Both the position numbers and the translations under genes were made by a program. The notes beneath the pieces were generated by a model. The model did not search any database and was not told the origin of the DNA. It saw only the letters and a program-made list of their open reading frames with translations. From Fluoribacter dumoffii NY 23 (GTDB lineage: Bacteria; Pseudomonadota; Gammaproteobacteria; Legionellales; Legionellaceae), in contig NZ_CM001374.1 in NCBI RefSeq assembly GCF_000236165.1, positions 1-64,000 of the forward strand: a stretch of DNA of 64,000 nt. The letters run 5' to 3'. Positions 43,334 to 54,341 of the stretch are shown piece by piece (within the stretch, counting starts at the first letter, position 1; every line of letters starts with the position of its first letter).

Positions 43334-44208
43334 TAATCAATTTCTCCAATTTGCTCCACCGCGTCACTGAGATCAGAAAATGAGGGTTGGCAGTATAATT
43401 TTGTGGTGTCTAAACGCTCATGTCCAGCAAGGGTTGCCACTTTTTCAAGGCTTACGCCTGCATCCACCAAATTTTTACAAAAAGTATGTCTCAACTGATG
43501 GGGTGAGATAACACTCAGTTCACCTGGCATATTTAACCTATTGAGCATCAACTGGATACCTCGAGGAGTTAGCGTACCGCGCTGGCCTTTGAAAACAAAG
43601 GCATCACTACCTGCGTGTAGTGTATAATCCAAATTAAATAAAGCAATGCGTGCATCTTTATTTAATGGGATTTCACGATACTTGCATCCTTTTCCAGCAT
43701 TAACCAACAACTTACCCTTTCGTTCACTCATGGTGATATGTGACCACTTTATATCACATAACTCACTCACGCGCAGACCTGTATTCAACAATATTTTTAC
43801 AATGGAAGCATCCCTTACACTACCATATTGCTCTACGTGACGAAGTAAATGGTTTTGCTGGGTTCTGGTTAGCCACTTAGGTATAGATTGTGATTGCTTC
43901 ACTGTCTTTGGTAATGGGAATCTGTATTTTATTTTCTTTGTGCTCCATCCCCATTCCAAAAAATATTTTAGTGATAGCAATCGACGGTTAATCGTTGGCG
44001 GTCTGAGTCCTGAATCAATCAAATGCTGTTTGTACTGGCGCGCATCGGTTGGCGTAATATTAACTAATTTCATATCCACACCATTGTTTTTTTCAAACCA
44101 AATAGCAAATTGAATTAAGTCACTTCGATAATTTGCCAAAGTCGTAGGTGATTTATCAGTCGATTTTTGATAGGAAATATAGCTTTCAATGTAACTGTTT
44201 TTAGCCAT
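43333..44208 (-). CDS. TnpI-like tyrosine recombinase
   Basis: 291-aa XerC/TnpI-type recombinase. N-terminal SAM-like core-binding domain (SYISYQKSTDKSPTTLANYRSDL), then the catalytic set: Arg in NTGLRVSEL, Lys in the beta-hairpin, HQLRHTFCKNLVDAG, LAGHERLDTT and the nucleophile in TKLYCQPS. It presumably resolves cointegrates at the repeated sites upstream (44216-44352). In length and gene order with tnpA it resembles TnpI of Tn4430. Confidence 0.9.
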   Translation of the reverse strand: MAKNSYIESYISYQKSTDKSPTTLANYRSDLIQFAIWFEKNNGVDMKLVNITPTDARQYKQHLIDSGLRPPTINRRLLSLKYFLEWGWSTKKIKYRFPLPKTVKQSQSIPKWLTRTQQNHLLRHVEQYGSVRDASIVKILLNTGLRVSELCDIKWSHITMSERKGKLLVNAGKGCKYREIPLNKDARIALFNLDYTLHAGSDAFVFKGQRGTLTPRGIQLMLNRLNMPGELSVISPHQLRHTFCKNLVDAGVSLEKVATLAGHERLDTTKLYCQPSFSDLSDAVEQIGEID

Positions 44209-44215
44209 AAATAAT

Positions 44216-44352
44216 TATGCGATTAGTTTTTTATGAGATAATTTACCACAACCAAATCAAATATACGATGAGTTACTTGTATTTTTATCGCATAATGCTT
44301 CTTATACGATGAGCTCCTCAAAAGCAAATTGATTTAATTTTTATGCGATTAG
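44216..44352. other. Resolution-site candidate: core plus three accessory motifs
   Basis: Just upstream of the recombinase gene. A core-like site with arms TTTATCGCATA (44284-44294) and TATACGATGAG (44303-44313) around the 8-bp spacer ATGCTTCT. Direct copies of the right arm lie at 44216-44226 (TATGCGATTAG), 44262-44272 (TATACGATGAG) and 44342-44352 (TATGCGATTAG). Tn4430 also has a core with additional direct TnpI motifs. Assignment is by sequence pattern only. Confidence 0.7.
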
Positions 44353-44490
44353 TTTTGATATAGCCTATAAATAATTGATGCCTTATATAATAAGGCTTAC
44401 TCACAGTCTAACAAGTAAAATTCAATACGATTTATTGGGGGATAATTTTTTTATTTATGTCGATTTGGTTAAATTGTAGGCGTATTCAGA

Positions 44491-44530
44491 GGTTGTAATT
44501 CGCATTTGCCCCAACCCTGTAATTAAACCC
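44491..44530 (-). repeat. Right terminal inverted repeat of the 4.6-kb transposon
   Basis: On the minus strand starts GGGTTTAATTACAGG and continues GGGGCAAATGCGAATTAC. Flanked on the right by AATAT (44531-44535). The chemoreceptor frame reads into it and stops at 44455. Confidence 0.85.
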
Positions 44531-45498
44531 AATATGCCTTCATTTTCTATTTCAAGACGATGACGAAGATCACCGGAAGCAACTTTACTGCTATGTAGAC
44601 TAAATTTTTTCGAAGAATTAATCAGTGTTTCCAATAACACTCGAGTCTCCTCCTCTTTATTACGAAGCATTTCTTCATTCTTTTTTATTGCATCTTGCAT
44701 GCTGTTTAGGGATAAAAGCAGCTTCCCTAATTTATCTGATGACATGATTTCTATTGTTACGTTTCGCTCTCCTGCTGCAATTCGCTCAGCAGCATTTATT
44801 GCATTATCTAGTGGAATGGATAATGCTCGCTGTGTGATATAAGGGACAATCACTGTTAAAACAATTGCTAAAATCAAAAGCCACAAAGCGGATTCCTTTA
44901 AAGAAATTAAATTCTTATCTATTTCATTTATATGAGATTCAATTTCTTTGGATAAGTCTCTAAATAGCCCACCTTCTCTTTTACCTGTTATCTCCGAATA
45001 AGGACCATCAATGAGATCTATCATTGATTTTTGAATGGCTCGAGTTTTGTTCCTGATATTTTCTACATTATCTGGATTATTAGGATCTCTTGGCGCATTT
45101 ATTATTGATACTTGAGCTTGATGCAACGATTTATAAAGCTGTTGAAGCTTTTTCCATTTATGCTGTATTTCTTGATTATCTAACACTTGGATTACTTTAT
45201 CACCCTGGACTCTAACTTGATGAATTTCATTCCATGTATTATCAAAATAAGTCTTATCTTTTGGGTCTCCTGTCATTGCCCAATGCTCCAAGATGTCTTG
45301 GGATTGATAAATTTGGGCATCAAGAATAGGAGGTAAATTCTCATTTTGAATTTTATGATTCAAGTGGATTATATAGTTTACTTTAGGCACTAAAAGCATA
45401 ATCAATATTAATAAAGGTAATCCAAGAGTCATAAATCCAATAAACAATCGAGTGCCCAATGGAATCACAAAACGTCGTGGGATTGCATCAGTGTTCAT
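44531..45498 (-). pseudogene. 5' part of the chemoreceptor (MCP) gene
   Basis: Codes for the sensor half of the chemoreceptor: first membrane helix (~residues 15-38), a periplasmic helical-bundle domain (~40-200), second helix (ALWLLILAIVLTVIVPYI), then a HAMP domain (IPLDNAINAAERIAAGERNV, LGKLLLSLNSMQDAI). AGGAGG precedes the ATG. The frame ends in transposon sequence at 44455. With the 3' part it restores 620 codons (619 aa), reading ENEG-ILQDLGRD across the joint. Confidence 0.9.
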
Positions 45499-45726
45499 TA
45501 CCGCCTCCTATTCAGCACGAGATCTTAAAATCCCTCTGCACATTATCGCCTCACTAAATTCTTTAATAGAATTTTTTAGGTAGCTATTCCAAAAATCATA
45601 CAAAATGACCTGTATTTTGCTTAAATCAGCATGTTCAATTAATTTAAAAATCGGAATCGATTTCTTTAATATTCCATACCTCATTGTCTATAATGTGTAA
45701 TAAGTTCATACAGAAAGAAAATATAT

Positions 45727-45897
45727 ATGACAAAACATACCTTATTAAAAAATTGGAGATGCTGTCTTTTAATTGCTGTCACTTTATTATGCTCCTGTGA
45801 ACATTATGTCTCTAAGAATGACCCAAAAAATAATACATCCGTTAATAAATCGTTCATTGGATATCATCCTCATGGACATGGACATGGACATCATTAA
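45727..45897 (+). CDS. Small His-rich lipoprotein
   Basis: 56 aa, missed by usual length limits. Signal-like N-terminus (RCCLLIAVTLLCSC) with a plausible lipobox ending at Cys-24, and a C-terminal tail YHPHGHGHGHH with eight residues able to bind Zn, Ni or Cu. AGAAAG precedes the ATG. It is next to a large metal-resistance region, so a periplasmic metal buffer or sensor is likely. Not recognised as a named family. Confidence 0.6.
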   Translation: MTKHTLLKNWRCCLLIAVTLLCSCEHYVSKNDPKNNTSVNKSFIGYHPHGHGHGHH

Positions 45898-45944
45898 TTC
45901 ATTGATATGACAAAGAAGAGAAATTTGCTCATTCAGAAATCATA

Positions 45945-46112
45945 TCAATGCAATTGAAACGATACTCCATGAAAAAAAATAGCTGCCAAGATTAGGAGTA
46001 TTATTAAAAAAGAATAAAAGTGGATGGTTTTCTTATGTTTTTTGAGAAAAACCAAAACACCCACAAGCACAATACTCAACAACCCTAGCAGTACCCAAAT
46101 CCAAAAATTCAT
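45945..46112 (-). CDS. Small two-helix membrane protein
   Basis: 55 aa with two hydrophobic helices (MNFWIWVLLGLLSIVLVGVL and FYSFLIILLILAAIFF) joined by a basic loop KKHKK. AAGGATGG lies six bases before the ATG. It starts 8 bp after the lipoprotein gene on the same strand, suggesting an operon. Function unknown. Confidence 0.55.
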   Translation of the reverse strand: MNFWIWVLLGLLSIVLVGVLVFLKKHKKTIHFYSFLIILLILAAIFFHGVSFQLH

Positions 46113-46120
46113 TTCCATCC

Positions 46121-46324
46121 TTAGTGTTCCTGAACTTTCTTATTCTTATAATGTAATTCATGCACATGCTCCCCATTACCGCCAAAATCCCCAACATACT
46201 GACTTTCAGAATGCATCTCCTTAACAGTTGATTGAGTCGAAGCACATGACACTAACCCCACTCCAAAAAAAATAATGCTCATTCTTAAAAAAAGTCTCAA
46301 ACCCAATATAGTTCCTGTTTTCAT
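46121..46324 (-). CDS. Small putative lipoprotein
   Basis: 67 aa from the ATG at 46324, preceded by AAGGAAT. Signal with lipobox GLVSC, then a polar tail with several His and acidic residues (GNGEHVHELHYKNKK). The longer frame upstream adds residues that do not look like a signal. Function unknown; possible metal link from context. Confidence 0.55.
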   Translation of the reverse strand: MKTGTILGLRLFLRMSIIFFGVGLVSCASTQSTVKEMHSESQYVGDFGGNGEHVHELHYKNKKVQEH

Positions 46325-46386
46325 TTTATTCCTTAAAAATAGATGCATGCTACAACCCTCCCTCGATAACAACACAAATAGCCACT

Positions 46387-46761
46387 TTATATATTTCGTT
46401 TCAACCGGTTTACTGAATCAATTAGTTTTAAAGTATCTTGTTTCGTAAAAGGCTTCACACACTGCATTGCTTCTTGCATTTTATGCATGTCATTGTGTTG
46501 AGTCATGATTATGATTGGTGTGGCGTGATTCAGCTCCGAATCCTTTTGAATACGTACAATAAGTTCTTGGTAGTTAAATCCTTGTGTTAAATTTTTATCA
46601 ATTAAAATTGCATCATAACGTCTCATTAAAGCAAGTTCCAAACCTGAGTTCCCATCACAGGCCATATCCACCTTATGGTTCAAATTTTGCAATTGTGCAC
46701 GCAAGAGAATGCGTTCACCTAATGAATCATCGATTACTAAAAAAAGTAAAGTATCGACCAT
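46387..46761 (-). CDS. Stand-alone response-regulator receiver protein
   Basis: 124-aa CheY-like receiver domain without an output domain. Acidic pair VIDDS near the start, phospho-acceptor Asp in AILIDKNL (about residue 56), Thr in IIIMTQHN and Lys in CVKPFTKQ. No histidine kinase is nearby. It lies 55 bp downstream of the P-ATPase gene on the same strand and close to the broken chemoreceptor, so a link with signalling by either is possible but unproven. The ATG at 46761 leads directly into the first strand. Confidence 0.75.
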   Translation of the reverse strand: MVDTLLFLVIDDSLGERILLRAQLQNLNHKVDMACDGNSGLELALMRRYDAILIDKNLTQGFNYQELIVRIQKDSELNHATPIIIMTQHNDMHKMQEAMQCVKPFTKQDTLKLIDSVNRLKRNI

Positions 46762-46815
46762 AAGACACCTCATATCACTCCCTTGCACCATCGAGTTATC
46801 CCTCTTTCGTTATTC

Positions 46816-48969
46816 CTATGCCTCTTGAATGTCTGCATGTCCTTTATGAGAATTCAAGAGTCGCAATCCATTTGCTACAACAATTAAACTAGCCCCCATA
46901 TCCGCAAAAACAGCCATCCAAAGAGTGGCAATACCTCCAAGTGCTAAAATAAAAAATACTCCTTTAATAGCGATGGATAAACTAATGTTTTGTCGAAGAA
47001 TTCTTGCTGTGTTGCGGCTCAAATCAATATATAAAGGCAGCATGGCCAAATTATCATTCATTAACGCTACATCGGCCGTTTCCAATGCCGTATCCGTCCC
47101 TTTCCCCATAGCAAAACTAATGCTTGCTTTAGCCAGTGCGGGTGCATCGTTAATCCCATCGCCAACCATGCCTACCGTTTGATACTGTGTCAAGAGTTGA
47201 TTAATTGCTTGCAGTTTATCCGTAGGCAATACATTGGCCTTCACTTCATCAATACCCACTTGTTTCGCAATGGCATGCGCTGTTACTGCATTATCACCAG
47301 TCAGCATTGCTGTTTTTATCCCTTGCTCATGAAGCCTTGAAATAGCCCACTGACTGGATTGGCGTAACGTATCAGCCACCGCAAACAGAGCAAGCACTGT
47401 AGTGTTATTGCTTAAAATGACCGTGGTCTTTCCTTCTTCCTCCAATCGCTTCAACTCTTCTTCTACCTCAGGGCTGCATACTTTATTGTCTTCAGCAAGT
47501 TGATGGTTTCCTACATAAAACAATTCATTTTGCACCAAACCCTTGACTCCACGACCCGGAAGTGCTGAAAACGCACCAACCTCTAATAAATCAGCTGAGG
47601 GTTGTTGTTGCTGGAAATAGGTTACTAAAGCATGCGCGACAGGATGCTCGGAATGACTATCAAGGCTTGCTGCAATGAGCAGCAATTCTTCTTTTGTTCT
47701 ACGCGTGTCATGAACAATAAAATCAGTCACTACTGGTTTACCTTCCGTTAAGGTGCCGGTTTTATCTAAGGCAATTAATTCTAACTGATGCCCAGTTTCT
47801 AAGTAGCTTCCGCCTTTAATTAAAAGCCCATGCTTTGCCGCAGAGGCTAATCCGCTCACTACCGTTACTGGGGTCGAAATAACCAAAGCACAAGGACATG
47901 CAATCACTAATAAAGTGAGCGCTTTATAGATCCAATCATAAAAAGGATAACCAAAAACCAACGGCGGAATTAATGCGATAAGAACTGCAATTATCACCAT
48001 AATCGGCGTATAATATTGTGCAAAGACATCGACAAAACGTTGTGTCGGCGCGCGCTCTGCTTGCGCTTGTTCAATGGCCTTCCCAATTTTGGCAAGAAGG
48101 GTATCTCCCGATGCTTTAGTGACTTTGACGTCAAGTACCCCATATTCATTGAGTGTTCCCGCAAAAACCGTATCATCTATCTCTTTACTCACCGGCATGG
48201 ATTCGCCCGTAATCGGCGCTTGATTAACCGTGCTTTTACCTAAAACAACCACTCCATCTAAAGGAATACGTTCTCCAGGCTTTACTTTAAAAACAGCATC
48301 TAAGTGCACTTGCTCAATAGGAGTCGTTTGCCATTGCCCATTATCCTGTTTTACTCGTGCAATTTCCGGTGCGATTTGCATTAAACTGCGAATAGCAAGA
48401 CGAGCTTTATCTAAAGAATAGCGCTCAATTCGTTCAGCCAAGGCAAACAATACCGTCACCATCGCCGCTTCTGGCCATGCACCAATAAATACGGCGCCAA
48501 TGATGGCAATCAACATTAAACTGTTAATATTCATCGCCTTGGTACGCAACGCCAACCATCCTTTTTTAAAGGTCGGAGGGCCGCTTAAGCCAATCGCCAA
48601 TAAAGCAGGAGCAATAATCCAGACTGAAAATTCCGTATTCAGATAATAGGCCATAATTTCTGAAAACAACGCCAAAATACCCGCTAGCAGAATGATTTTC
48701 CAAGAAAAATCAGAGACTGCTTTTTCGCCTTCTTTAGCTAAACGTCGTGTACCTTGGCTGCGAACACTCATGCCTAATGATTCAATGCGCTGCTGCAATG
48801 CATCAATGACAGGGAGACGATGGTGAATCGTGACCTCTTCTGCAATAAAATTAAATTCCATATGCTCAATTTCAGAAACATCTTGTAACTGTTTTCTAAT
48901 GAGCTGCTCTTCTGCAGGACAATCAAGCCCAGCCACAAAAAAGGTGGTTGCTGTTAATGGTGTTGTCAT
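46816..48969 (-). CDS. zntA: Zn/Cd-type P1B ATPase (ZntA/CadA-like)
   Basis: 717-aa metal-efflux ATPase. An N-terminal HMA-like domain has GLDCPAEE in place of the usual CxxC. Membrane metal site CPC (VIACPCALVIS), phosphorylation site ALDKTGTLTEG, NQAPITGES actuator, SEHPVAHA and GMVGDGINDAPALA are present. The last helix has ADMGASLIVVANGLRLL, the Asp-containing motif of Zn/Cd/Pb pumps. The ATG at 48969 overlaps the stop of the zinc-ribbon gene (ATGA), so it is translationally coupled to the ArsR operon. Confidence 0.92.
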   Translation of the reverse strand: MTTPLTATTFFVAGLDCPAEEQLIRKQLQDVSEIEHMEFNFIAEEVTIHHRLPVIDALQQRIESLGMSVRSQGTRRLAKEGEKAVSDFSWKIILLAGILALFSEIMAYYLNTEFSVWIIAPALLAIGLSGPPTFKKGWLALRTKAMNINSLMLIAIIGAVFIGAWPEAAMVTVLFALAERIERYSLDKARLAIRSLMQIAPEIARVKQDNGQWQTTPIEQVHLDAVFKVKPGERIPLDGVVVLGKSTVNQAPITGESMPVSKEIDDTVFAGTLNEYGVLDVKVTKASGDTLLAKIGKAIEQAQAERAPTQRFVDVFAQYYTPIMVIIAVLIALIPPLVFGYPFYDWIYKALTLLVIACPCALVISTPVTVVSGLASAAKHGLLIKGGSYLETGHQLELIALDKTGTLTEGKPVVTDFIVHDTRRTKEELLLIAASLDSHSEHPVAHALVTYFQQQQPSADLLEVGAFSALPGRGVKGLVQNELFYVGNHQLAEDNKVCSPEVEEELKRLEEEGKTTVILSNNTTVLALFAVADTLRQSSQWAISRLHEQGIKTAMLTGDNAVTAHAIAKQVGIDEVKANVLPTDKLQAINQLLTQYQTVGMVGDGINDAPALAKASISFAMGKGTDTALETADVALMNDNLAMLPLYIDLSRNTARILRQNISLSIAIKGVFFILALGGIATLWMAVFADMGASLIVVANGLRLLNSHKGHADIQEA

Positions 48970-49262
48970 AAGGAGCTCCCACATTGGCCACAAAATTTAG
49001 CTTCAGCAGGAATGGATGCACCACAACGGCACACTGTATTTTGGATTGCCTGACCACATTGTCCACAAAATCGAGCTCCTGGCTCATTGCGACTTTGACA
49101 CCGTGTACATATAACTCCCTGTGATTCATTTTGAGACATGTAGTTGTTGTTATGATTTTTTTGCTTATGATGGAAATTACCGTATCCATTTTGATGAGAA
49201 CTACGATTTTGCCCATGATGCCCATTCAAGTAGTTACCCAGAAAGCGTTTTAAAAGGTTCAT
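48966..49262 (-). CDS. Double zinc-ribbon protein
   Basis: 98 aa. N-terminal segment Asn/His/Gln-rich, then two zinc-ribbon units with CxxC pairs: ICTRCQSRNEPGARFCGQCG and VCRCGASIPAEAKFCGQCG. GGAG precedes the ATG. It sits between the metal-sensing repressor and the metal pump, overlapping the latter, so a role as a zinc carrier, buffer or regulator of the pump is reasonable. No named family beyond zinc ribbon. Confidence 0.7.
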   Translation of the reverse strand: MNLLKRFLGNYLNGHHGQNRSSHQNGYGNFHHKQKNHNNNYMSQNESQGVICTRCQSRNEPGARFCGQCGQAIQNTVCRCGASIPAEAKFCGQCGSSL

Positions 49263-49263
49263 G

Positions 49264-49566
49264 TTAATTCTCCTCATCATCTTCAGCAAAATGGCGCAAC
49301 ATGTCGTCCAAAATACAACGTACATGCGTATCAAAAATACTGTAATAAATATGTTTTCCCTCACGATTGGCCCTCAGTAACCGTGCAGAACGTAACAAAC
49401 TTAAATGATGGCTTGCTAAGGGAACGGAAAGGTTCAATTGCTCTGCTAATTCAGAAACAGATTTAGGCCCTTCTTTAAGACATGTGAGTAGAAGTCGCAA
49501 GCGATTGGGCTCACCCATTAAATGCAGTGTTTCGCTTAAAGTAATCAGTTGATCGTGGGTTAGCAT
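49264..49566 (-). CDS. ArsR/SmtB-family zinc-sensing repressor
   Basis: 100-aa winged-helix repressor with HTH SVSELAEQLNLSVPLASHHLSLLR and wing SREGKHIYYS-like. The C-terminal helix alpha-5 reads DTHVRCILDDMLRHFAED: Asp, His (+2), His (+13) and Glu (+16), the exact spacing of the SmtB zinc site. An alpha-3 Cys pair (arsenic or cadmium sites) is absent. It represses the downstream zinc-ribbon/P-ATPase genes by inference and has a palindrome 14 bp upstream. Confidence 0.9.
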   Translation of the reverse strand: MLTHDQLITLSETLHLMGEPNRLRLLLTCLKEGPKSVSELAEQLNLSVPLASHHLSLLRSARLLRANREGKHIYYSIFDTHVRCILDDMLRHFAEDDEEN

Positions 49567-49579
49567 ATTGAGTTCAACG

Positions 49580-49597
49580 GTTAAATAAGTATTTAAC
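49580..49597. promoter_or_regulatory. Palindromic operator upstream of ArsR-type repressor
   Basis: GTTAAATA (49580-49587), AG, TATTTAAC (49590-49597): a perfect 8-bp inverted pair, 14 bp from the repressor ATG on the minus strand and 115 bp from the divergent small gene. Its position and AT-rich dyad fit an ArsR/SmtB operator (12-2-12-like sites). Confidence 0.7.
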
Positions 49598-49711
49598 TAT
49601 AAATATAGCCGAGCCTTTCATTTTGTCAAATCACGGGCAGAGAGCGTTTTTTTGTACTCGTAAGAAAATTAACTTACACTAATTAAAAATCACCTACTTC
49701 GGGGAGTAACA

Positions 49712-49915
49712 ATGAATGTTCTATTCGTCCATATGCCTTTGCTCATCGCAAGCTTTGTCTTTCTTTTAGGAATCTGTTTACTGGTGTTGACGCACCATCA
49801 ACGCATGCAAAGAAAAACCTATATATTAGGAACTGCTGGTTTTCTCTTGTCCTTTTTCGGCTTAATAGCAATTATCATTATTCTTTATCTCGCTTATTTT
49901 CCCAGGCTGAGGTGA
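49712..49915 (+). CDS. Small two-helix membrane protein
   Basis: 67 aa, divergent from the repressor gene. Two hydrophobic helices (PLLIASFVFLLGICLLVLTHH and ILGTAGFLLSFFGLIAIIII) flanking a basic loop. GGGGAG precedes the ATG. No family recognised; it may share the ArsR-type operator region and could be a partner of the pump. Confidence 0.55.
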   Translation: MNVLFVHMPLLIASFVFLLGICLLVLTHHQRMQRKTYILGTAGFLLSFFGLIAIIIILYLAYFPRLR

Positions 49916-49955
49916 ACTGAGTCAAAGGCGGTTTAGTCTTCGCCTCCCTGTGGGA

Positions 49956-53090
<3,135 letters not shown>

Positions 53091-54341
53091 TTAGTGCTCA
53101 TGGCTTGCGCCTTCCTTACCCAGCTCCGCCTTTAGATAAAAGCTGTTTTTAGTTACATAATGCTGGCCTGCATCAAGCCCGGATAGAACCTCAACCCATT
53201 GTTTGTCTCGTTGGCCAAGTTCTACAGGTGTCGCTTCAAAATAATCGCCTTGTTGGACAAATACTACGTCTTGGTCGCCCATGCGTTGCAATGCCGTAAG
53301 AAGCACCGCTACCGGCACGGTTTTTTCTTTAATAATAATATAACCGTTGACATACATGCCGGGAATCCACAAGCGCTGCTCATTGGGTAAGACTGCACGT
53401 GCCAAAGTGGTTTGACTGTCTTCTATCCCAAGAGGTGCGATGTAGGAGATATAACTTGTCGTTTTTGGTTTTCCTTCATCACCAATTACATCAATAGTCA
53501 TTCCCTTTTTTACTAGCGGAGTTTCTTTGCGATATAAGGTAAAGTCAGCCCATACGTTGGTTAAATTCGCCACATCATAAATGGGTTTATTATTTTGCGC
53601 TAGTTCGCCATTGGTTGCATATTTTTGTACTATAGTTCCTGTGATAGGTGCATTTATGTTGTAATTTTGTAAGCTTTCATTGCTTTCAATGGTTGCTAGT
53701 AAATCGCCTTTAATCACCTCATCACCTAAGTTTTTATTCATCAGTTTAATAATGCCTGCATAGCGAGCATAGATGGGGGCCATAGTATCGCGATTAGGCG
53801 CAATTTTTCCCACTACTTTTAATTGAGTTTTAATGGTTTGGCTTTCTGCTTTTTCGGTTTGTATATTTGCGGCTTGAAGTATGGCAGGAACTAATTTAAG
53901 ACGTCCCTCATAAGTGTTATATTGCCAGTTGTAGGATTTATCTGAAACCCGTAATTGAAGTGACACATCAAATGAATGAGGCTCTTTAATCACTTGATTG
54001 CTTTGTAAAAAATTCTCAACGGGACTAAATGTAATAACCTCCTTCTTTCCATTAAACCGGGTTAGTTCTGCAGTAAGTTGCGATGAATTAGGAGAAATTT
54101 TTTTTCCTTCTTGATAAAGATAGGCACGAAAATGGGGTGGCATCCCGCGTTCAAAGAGGAGCAATTCAAGGGCTATATTGTCTTTTTTAAAAAGACGCCC
54201 TCCTTGTGGCCCTTTTTCAAACTCTTCTTGAGATTCACTCTGTTGATTATCCTCATCTGTCGCAAATACCACAGAAGTCATTATTGTCGATAAAAAGATA
54301 ATTAAGAAGAACAAGGAGACACATTTTTTTATAAGTTTCAT
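53091..54341 (-). CDS. czcB: Membrane-fusion protein of the metal efflux pump (CzcB-like)
   Basis: 416-aa periplasmic adaptor. Signal peptide or anchor (FFLIIFLSTIMTSVVFATDE), an N-terminal extra domain (FEKGPQGGRLFKKDNIALELLLFERG) typical of CzcB/HelB, then the lipoyl halves (APIYARYAGIIKLMNKNLGD and INAPITGTIVQKYATNGE) and a C-terminal barrel. A His-rich end (GASHEH) may bind metal. Its ATG overlaps the czcC stop by 4 bp. Confidence 0.9.
   Translation of the reverse strand: MKLIKKCVSLFFLIIFLSTIMTSVVFATDEDNQQSESQEEFEKGPQGGRLFKKDNIALELLLFERGMPPHFRAYLYQEGKKISPNSSQLTAELTRFNGKKEVITFSPVENFLQSNQVIKEPHSFDVSLQLRVSDKSYNWQYNTYEGRLKLVPAILQAANIQTEKAESQTIKTQLKVVGKIAPNRDTMAPIYARYAGIIKLMNKNLGDEVIKGDLLATIESNESLQNYNINAPITGTIVQKYATNGELAQNNKPIYDVANLTNVWADFTLYRKETPLVKKGMTIDVIGDEGKPKTTSYISYIAPLGIEDSQTTLARAVLPNEQRLWIPGMYVNGYIIIKEKTVPVAVLLTALQRMGDQDVVFVQQGDYFEATPVELGQRDKQWVEVLSGLDAGQHYVTKNSFYLKAELGKEGASHEH

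Larger units (their letters stand above)
39923..44530. mobile_element. 4.6-kb Tn3-like transposon with tyrosine recombinase
   Basis: Inserted in the chemoreceptor gene. Terminal inverted repeats of ~40 bp (39923-39962 and 44491-44530) share an identical 15-bp inner block GGCAAATGCGAATTA. The flanks carry the direct duplication AATAT (39918-39922 and 44531-44535). It contains only a Tn3-type transposase and a tyrosine recombinase, plus two recombinase core-like sites. The layout recalls Tn4430, which uses the TnpI tyrosine recombinase rather than TnpR. No passenger gene. Confidence 0.9.

Noticed and set aside
49926-49945. Inverted pair AGGCG/CGCCT between the small gene at 49712 and czcA as a terminator
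   Set aside because: Five-base arms with a ten-base loop and no T-run directly after; too weak to call.
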